A stretch of 64,000 nucleotides of DNA, taken from positions 1-64,000 of IMG/VR virus record IMGVR_UViG_3300032093_011758. The stretch is one strand, 5' to 3'. The position numbers were made by a program, and so were the translations under genes. Positions 58,950-64,000 of the stretch are shown here, piece by piece. This stretch comes from a virus. The notes below the pieces were generated by a model, which was not told the origin of the DNA, did no database searches, and saw only the letters and a program-made list of their open reading frames with translations. Each line of letters starts with the position of its first letter. Within the stretch, counting starts at the first letter, position 1.

Positions 58950-59342
58950 TTAAATTAATTTTGACATTATTTGGTTTATTCTTTTAAGCGCTTCAGTTAT
59001 TTTAACATCTTGATTTACATCATTATGGTTACTAAATCCTTGTTTTTCGTGAGGTCTGATAAATTGATTTTGCATTCCGGTGTCTGATTTAACTTTTTTT
59101 GATGTCTCAATTGATCCTCTATCGGAATTTAATGTTTGGTTTACCCAATTATAAAAAGAATCCTCACCTAATTCTTTTTTTTCACCATTTTCCATTCTGT
59201 GTTTCAACTTTTTCATTTGAGAATATGAGATATTTCCATTTGATAATAAATTGGAAATAGATTCATTATTTGAATATTTTTTCAAATGATCCAAAATGTT
59301 ATTAGGTATCTTGTATTGTTTTCCGTATAAGTCCTTATTCAC
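58950..59342 (-). CDS. Hypothetical protein (130 aa)
   Basis: A 130-residue basic protein with helix-rich start (NILDHLKKYSNNESISNLLS) and a segment SQMKKLKHRMENGEKKELG. Unrecognised. Overlaps the upstream 283-residue gene by eight bases, part of the same transcript from the TATTTAT element at 60199. Confidence 0.6.
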   Translation of the reverse strand: MNKDLYGKQYKIPNNILDHLKKYSNNESISNLLSNGNISYSQMKKLKHRMENGEKKELGEDSFYNWVNQTLNSDRGSIETSKKVKSDTGMQNQFIRPHEKQGFSNHNDVNQDVKITEALKRINQIMSKLI

Positions 59343-60186
59343 TTTTTAACATTTTAATAAGTTGATTTAGAGTTATTCCTTCTCTATCTGCAATTTTTTT
59401 TAATGAATCTATATTTTTTTTCACAATCTTTGAAATCGGTTTTTCTTTTTCGTTAATCTCTCTATCATCTCCTTTTCCTTTCATAAGTAGATCCTCAACC
59501 ATTTTGATCATTTTGTTTTTTTCAATTTCACTTAATGTCATTCTATCTATAAATCCAGGTTTTTTTCTTATTCTTGCGGGGGCTTTTTTTGTTCTTTTTC
59601 CTAAAGGATCTTTTCCTTGTTGTTTTGTTCTTTGTTTTGCGTCGTCAGGATCCATATCAAGTTTCTTGACATAATACTTGTAGGTATTTTTTCCATCCAT
59701 ATCTTTTGTTTCCTCGTAACCGAAAGCGTCTGAAAAGTCTACTTCATTCATAACATTTTCTTGTTCAATTGATTCACCATAGTATCTTCTATAACCCCTT
59801 GTTACAGGATTATTTGTCATTCTAGCCATAACGATTGTTTGGTCTGTCGTTTTTCTAGGTGCCATGGCCATATCAAGTTTTGGAATTCTTGAACTTTTGA
59901 ATGTGCCATCCGCATCAATAAATTCCTCAATTTCCCCCGACTTTTTAACCGGTTCAAAAAATTTTTTAATTTGCCCTTTTGTTTTTATTTTTTTGTCTTT
60001 CAAAATTTTCAATATACCTTTTCTCACTTTATCTTTATCCTTTTTTTCAAAATCAAGTTTTTCGTCTTCTTTCTTGGATTCATTTAAAGTATTTCCTATA
60101 GAGTAATAAAGGGATATTCTATCACTCTTTTCAGTTAGAAAAAAATAATAGGGTTTAAAAAAATATTCTTTGCCTATTTCTATCAT
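59335..60186 (-). CDS. Hypothetical structural-type protein (283 aa)
   Basis: A 283-residue, Lys-rich protein. Early residues have KEYFFKPYYFFLTEKSDRI; the middle has RMTNNPVTRGYRRYYGESIEQ near 118, which resembles segments shared by phage virion proteins, and a basic repeat of KKAPARIRKKPG. The last 50 residues are helical. No enzyme motif is seen. First gene of the 57.6-60.2 kb operon. Confidence 0.6.
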   Translation of the reverse strand: MIEIGKEYFFKPYYFFLTEKSDRISLYYSIGNTLNESKKEDEKLDFEKKDKDKVRKGILKILKDKKIKTKGQIKKFFEPVKKSGEIEEFIDADGTFKSSRIPKLDMAMAPRKTTDQTIVMARMTNNPVTRGYRRYYGESIEQENVMNEVDFSDAFGYEETKDMDGKNTYKYYVKKLDMDPDDAKQRTKQQGKDPLGKRTKKAPARIRKKPGFIDRMTLSEIEKNKMIKMVEDLLMKGKGDDREINEKEKPISKIVKKNIDSLKKIADREGITLNQLIKMLKSE

Positions 60187-60198
60187 CTTTTTTTATAT

Positions 60199-60205
60199 AT
60201 AAATA
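60199..60205 (-). promoter_or_regulatory. TATTTAT phage promoter element (minus strand)
   Basis: Reads TATTTAT toward the gene ending at 60186, 12 bases before its ATG; divergent from the copy at 60219. Confidence 0.5.
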
Positions 60206-60218
60206 CTGCGATACAAGG

Positions 60219-60225
60219 TATTTAT
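60219..60225 (+). promoter_or_regulatory. TATTTAT phage promoter element
   Basis: TATTTAT nine bases before the ATG at 60235. An out-of-frame ATG at 60228 lies between them. Confidence 0.5.
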
Positions 60226-60234
60226 CTATGAATT

Positions 60235-62421
60235 ATGGCATATCAGAATATTAATCAATATGTTTTTAAGAAATGGCGTATAATTGAAAGACCAATAATA
60301 CAAGATTTCTCTCTTGCATCAGATGAAAAAGACTACAAAGAGGAGGTAATCTTCTCAAGACAAATTATTGCCCATGATGATGGAAACAAATTACCAATAA
60401 GTTTTGATTTGGATGATTCCAATTCAAGTGAATTGTTTGTTCTAAATTACAAAAACTATAACCCTTTCAATAATATTATATCTACTAATTTTTATAACCC
60501 TAAGAACGAAGATTTGACTTGTTTTAGTTCACAAACTTCTTGTGATATAGGTCTTACAGGTATAGATAATGGGTTAGTATCTGAAATGACAGGACAAACA
60601 ATAACATTTACAAAAGGTTTATTGCCTGATTCTGAAAAGTTTGACAGGTTATCATTTGATAGAAGATTAAAATTACATCAGGTTACTGGGTATACTTGGC
60701 AACCTAATTTGCAGTTTTCAGGGTTACCTGAGAATATGTTATTTGAAGTCGTATCAAAACAAAATAGTAAAGTTGGTGTGTATCACGAACTTTATGGTGG
60801 GTTTTATCAAGGATTTTATAAATTATTCGGATATGATTATGAAACATTTCCAAGTAGGGTAAACAAAGGGTGGTCAGTTGAGATGTTGATCAAACCAAGA
60901 ATTGTGGATGAATTTGTTCCAAATCCTGATGAAACATCATTAAATGAAGTTTATCCAAATAACAAAAATATTTTCTTTTATTTGGGAACTAGATCGGAGA
61001 ATAAATTTTATCACCACGCTGATGGATCACCAAGTTCTTTGTCAGAATATAGTAGAGTTACTTCAAGTCTGACATCTTTAGAAACTTGTGCTTGTTGTAA
61101 CCCTGAAAATACAAACTCAAGATGCATATATGTTTATCCCCCAAGATCTATAAATAACGAACACGATCCTCATAATAACTATGGATGTAATGTGTGTGGG
61201 GCGAGTTATGAATTCATGAAACCAACTTGTGAGTGTAATTGTGATCCGATACCCACATGTGGATGGGAGTGTAAACAACATGGTTGTGTAACAAAATATA
61301 CAACAACCACAACAACTCAAAAATCTGATTGTGGAACACCTTGTGAAACATGTCAAAGCTGTGAATCGGTATCTTATGGTTCGGTTGAAAACACTTGTGA
61401 AACAGATCCATTGTATGATGGAATGTCAAATGCAATATCTTTCAAATTATGTGGAGACCCCAAAAATCCTGGTATCGGAGTTAGAATACTTCGTTTTACC
61501 GGGGGATGTGAAGTTTCCGGATCATGTCCCACAGGTGCAACATACACGACGGGATATACTGTAGATGACTACTGCACGACTAAAAAGATTTATGACTATT
61601 GTATCGCAGAAGGAAACCCTGAGTTCTTGGAACAGGAACATTGGATCCAAGTAAACTTTGTTTGGGAAAGATATTCCAACTTAGAAGATTGTGATTTGGT
61701 AAATAAAGGGGGATTAGGATTAATTACTGAAATTGAATATTTGGATTCATTAGCAAATAATTCGGTGTCTCTTATAAAACCACCTGTAACTCAAGGGTGT
61801 AGTTCGGCGGATGAAATAGAACTTGTGAATCTTAATCAAAATTGGTTAGATGAGAAGAAATATAGAATGGGTAGATTAAAAATTTATGTTAATGGTAGAG
61901 TGTTTGAAGTATTAGAAAATATAGAAGAAATAATCCCAAGAGCCCTTAATACTGATAAAGAAAAACAAGTTGGGGTTCCGTTTAATATTTCTTGGGGTGG
62001 AGGAACTCAAGGATTACATAACCATTTAACGTTCACAGGAATACCCGAATCAACATCAGGTTTGATCTATCAACAAGATCCGGAATTATTTCCAACAAAC
62101 ATTTTGAGTGGAACTACCTTCTCTGAACTTAAAACAAACATACTTTTAGAACAAAACTTTGGTGGAACATTTGAAGGAGGAATTTCTCAATTCAGAATGT
62201 ACACCCAACCTTTGAGTGCTGATGAGGTAAAACACAACTTTTTATTATTAAAAAATAAATTTGACTTGTTCGACTATGATTGTCCGAATTGTTGTTTGGG
62301 TGATGATTTTGAATTTACACTACCAACACCAATTACTACGACAACCACTACTTACGTACCAATTACAACCACAACGACATTCATTCCTGTAACAACTACA
62401 ACAACTTATTTTGGTGGATGA
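60235..62421 (+). CDS. Large tail/adhesin protein with Cys-rich insert
   Basis: A 728-residue protein. The N-terminal 280 residues and the part after about 440 look like beta-sandwich folds ([28 protein letters not shown]-like strands), the latter resembling a lectin/LamG-type jelly roll ending [20 protein letters not shown]. Between about 283 and 390 lie some 20 cysteines, several in C-x-C or C-x(2)-C form. The tail is nearly pure Thr ([20 protein letters not shown]). It probably binds a surface sugar. The next gene begins one base after its stop. Confidence 0.65.
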   Translation: MAYQNINQYVFKKWRIIERPIIQDFSLASDEKDYKEEVIFSRQIIAHDDGNKLPISFDLDDSNSSELFVLNYKNYNPFNNIISTNFYNPKNEDLTCFSSQTSCDIGLTGIDNGLVSEMTGQTITFTKGLLPDSEKFDRLSFDRRLKLHQVTGYTWQPNLQFSGLPENMLFEVVSKQNSKVGVYHELYGGFYQGFYKLFGYDYETFPSRVNKGWSVEMLIKPRIVDEFVPNPDETSLNEVYPNNKNIFFYLGTRSENKFYHHADGSPSSLSEYSRVTSSLTSLETCACCNPENTNSRCIYVYPPRSINNEHDPHNNYGCNVCGASYEFMKPTCECNCDPIPTCGWECKQHGCVTKYTTTTTTQKSDCGTPCETCQSCESVSYGSVENTCETDPLYDGMSNAISFKLCGDPKNPGIGVRILRFTGGCEVSGSCPTGATYTTGYTVDDYCTTKKIYDYCIAEGNPEFLEQEHWIQVNFVWERYSNLEDCDLVNKGGLGLITEIEYLDSLANNSVSLIKPPVTQGCSSADEIELVNLNQNWLDEKKYRMGRLKIYVNGRVFEVLENIEEIIPRALNTDKEKQVGVPFNISWGGGTQGLHNHLTFTGIPESTSGLIYQQDPELFPTNILSGTTFSELKTNILLEQNFGGTFEGGISQFRMYTQPLSADEVKHNFLLLKNKFDLFDYDCPNCCLGDDFEFTLPTPITTTTTTYVPITTTTTFIPVTTTTTYFGG

Positions 62422-62422
62422 T

Positions 62423-64000
62423 ATGAATAATTTGATAACGATACAAAGTAAAATATATAGTGGAAAAACTCTCAATATTGTTTTTATCCCGGATAATCAA
62501 CACATTAAAATTGATTTGGGTAATCACGTTATTCCTTATAATTTTAATTCTGCATTGTTGTCACCCCCTCGTGAAGTTTATGGTCAATATATCATAAATT
62601 CTTTGAGTGGAGATTGTTTATTTAATTTATTTGTTGTAAGACCAACACCTACTAACACACCATCACCAACTAAAACACCTACAAATACTCAAACACCTTC
62701 CGTTACATCAACTAATACTTTAACACCGACTCCAACTCCAACGAATACAGAATGCTTCTTCCCGACATATACTCCAACTAGTACACCTACATCGACAAAC
62801 ACACCAACACCGACTAATACACCTACAAATACGGAGTGTTTCTTCCCAACATTACCTAATGTCACACCTACTAACACACCAAGTAATTCATCAACACCTT
62901 CTAATACACCAACTAACACAGGCACACCAACTCAAACTTCTACACCCACAATTACCCCAACTCCAACAAATTTACCGATACAAACTCCGACTGTTACTCC
63001 AACCAACACACAAACTCCAACTAATACAGAAACATCTACTAATACCCCAACTCCTACAAATACACAAACACCAACTAATACAAATACTCAAACACCCACA
63101 ACAACCAATACACAAACACCAACAAACACAGAAACACCTACACAAACTTCAACCCCAACTAATACACAAACACCAACAAACACAGAAACCCCTACCAATA
63201 CTCCGACTCCTTCAGTTACAATAGGATTAACCCCAACTGCAACAGAAACTCCCACCCCTACAAATACACAAACACCAACTAATACAGAAACTCCCACCCC
63301 TACAAATACAAGCACTCAAACTCCAACTAACACAGAAACTTCAACCCCAACGAATACACCAACTCAAACTCAAACACAAACTCCGACTAACACTCCAACT
63401 CCAACTAACACAGAAACCTCAACACCTACCAATACTCCAACTAACACAGAAACACCAACTCAAACTCCAACACAAACAACTCCATTGAGTTGTGACTTTA
63501 CATACACGTTGATTGAAAATTGTGACGCCGAATATCAATTTTTAGGCGTCCCTCCGAGTTTATTTGTTTGGGAATATTTGAATCCCGGAGATTACATAGA
63601 CGGATCATTACAAACAAATAGAGGAACATCATCTGTTAAAATGACAACTTCAGGTGGTAGTTTGGTTCCTGATTGTGTCACGAGCGGAATAACATTTGCC
63701 GGTTTAGGAACTGAAGTTCCACAATTTCAAAACTACTTGGTTTGTGGAATACCAAACACTTTAACCACGGATGCTTATAGGGTTATATCACCAATAGAGA
63801 TGACATTCACATTCACACCCGCAGTCACAAATCCATTACTCGCTTTTTGGTCTTTGGGTCAATCGGGAATATGTCAAACTTTTAGTGCCGACACTAACTT
63901 CCAAAACTTCCCGTATTGTTATAATACAGCCGAGCAACCATTAACACTCAATTTGGTTAATAGAACTATAACCGCATGTGAAGGATTTGGTGTAATTGAG
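62423..64000 (+). CDS. Pro/Thr-rich stalk tail protein, 3' end outside the window
   Basis: An open frame of 526 codons running to the window edge without a stop; ATG at 62423 is one base after the preceding TGA. Residues 1-71 are a small folded-looking domain ([20 protein letters not shown]). About 72-353 is a long repeat of TPTNTxTPTNT-like units, interrupted twice by TECFFPT. From about 354 a globular domain begins ([20 protein letters not shown]) with several Cys and aromatic residues. A mucin-like rigid stalk carrying a receptor domain is the likely plan, perhaps glycosylated by the transferases at 41-56 kb. Confidence 0.75.
   Translation, partial: MNNLITIQSKIYSGKTLNIVFIPDNQHIKIDLGNHVIPYNFNSALLSPPREVYGQYIINSLSGDCLFNLFVVRPTPTNTPSPTKTPTNTQTPSVTSTNTLTPTPTPTNTECFFPTYTPTSTPTSTNTPTPTNTPTNTECFFPTLPNVTPTNTPSNSSTPSNTPTNTGTPTQTSTPTITPTPTNLPIQTPTVTPTNTQTPTNTETSTNTPTPTNTQTPTNTNTQTPTTTNTQTPTNTETPTQTSTPTNTQTPTNTETPTNTPTPSVTIGLTPTATETPTPTNTQTPTNTETPTPTNTSTQTPTNTETSTPTNTPTQTQTQTPTNTPTPTNTETSTPTNTPTNTETPTQTPTQTTPLSCDFTYTLIENCDAEYQFLGVPPSLFVWEYLNPGDYIDGSLQTNRGTSSVKMTTSGGSLVPDCVTSGITFAGLGTEVPQFQNYLVCGIPNTLTTDAYRVISPIEMTFTFTPAVTNPLLAFWSLGQSGICQTFSADTNFQNFPYCYNTAEQPLTLNLVNRTITACEGFGVIE
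62630..63482 (+). repeat. Degenerate short-period repeat encoding the TP stalk
   Basis: About 850 bases made of variants of ACACCAACTAATACA-type units with six- to twelve-base periodicity. The protein repeat is constant while the bases vary, pointing to an old expansion kept by selection rather than a fresh slippage event. Confidence 0.85.

Noticed and set aside
62689-63315. Minus-strand frames of VGV/LVGV repeats
   Set aside because: They are the antisense of the Thr/Pro repeat in the open plus-strand tail gene and carry no start context.
62630-63482. CRISPR-like or satellite array
   Set aside because: Units are short, variable and in frame, with no spacers; the protein repeat explains them.
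1-64000. Prophage or integrated element signs
   Set aside because: No integrase, repressor, att-like repeat or host gene was found; tRNAs at the left edge are phage-type clusters, not a disrupted host tRNA.

Overview
The window is a slice of a large tailed-phage genome of the T4-like (myovirus) type whose host is almost certainly a member of the Bacteroidetes, probably the Flavobacteriia. The phage assignment rests on the ordered head block (large terminase, portal, gp21-type protease, acidic scaffold, gp23-type capsid), a GH19 endolysin next to a holin-like gene, an OB-fold baseplate protein and a gp55-like sigma factor. The host assignment rests on A-rich leaders without Shine-Dalgarno sequences, a few TAnnTTTG host-type promoters, a Bacteroidetes-style bS21, a DUF4494-like protein and a tmRNA tag that resumes at a glycine codon. 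The DNA is AT-rich and densely coding; no integrase, transposon or CRISPR array was seen.

Layout. 1-361: four tRNA genes plus the 3' end of a fifth. 407-3503: early-looking genes behind host-type promoters, including a cyclic-phosphate receiver-domain protein, a metallophosphoesterase and a T4 Rnl1-type RNA ligase, suggesting tRNA/RNA repair. 3581-11002: accessory genes, a tmRNA on the minus strand, an M20-type peptidase, a ClpC-like AAA+ unfoldase and a small heat-shock protein, the last two divergent around a region with two matching palindromes. 11033-13796: small genes and the lysis cassette. 13820-28522: a nucleotidyltransferase, virion-associated low-complexity proteins and the head block, with a phage bS21 on the opposite strand. 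28614-34676: a sugar C-methyltransferase, hypothetical genes, a SlyD-like FKBP prolyl isomerase and Lys/Cys-rich proteins. 34678-40240 (minus): baseplate/tail proteins. 40260-57612 (minus): the sigma factor, PhoH, dUTPase, a 3'-5' exonuclease, a DNA methyltransferase with a possible nuclease partner, and a long block of glycosyltransferases and sugar methyltransferases. 57652-60186 (minus): small structural-type genes. 60235-64000 (plus): two tail or adhesin proteins; the second, with a long Pro/Thr repeat stalk, runs off the window.

How the parts may fit together. A seven-base element, TATTTAT, on the coding strand lies just upstream of about 25 genes or operons on both strands. With the gp55-like sigma factor it looks like the phage's own late-promoter system, different from T4's TATAAATA. 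The tmRNA (with an unusual 21-residue tag), the ClpC-like unfoldase, Hsp20, the FKBP and bS21 suggest that this phage takes over ribosome rescue, protein turnover and translation. The glycan block may decorate virion proteins or DNA. These functional links are inferences from sequence and position.
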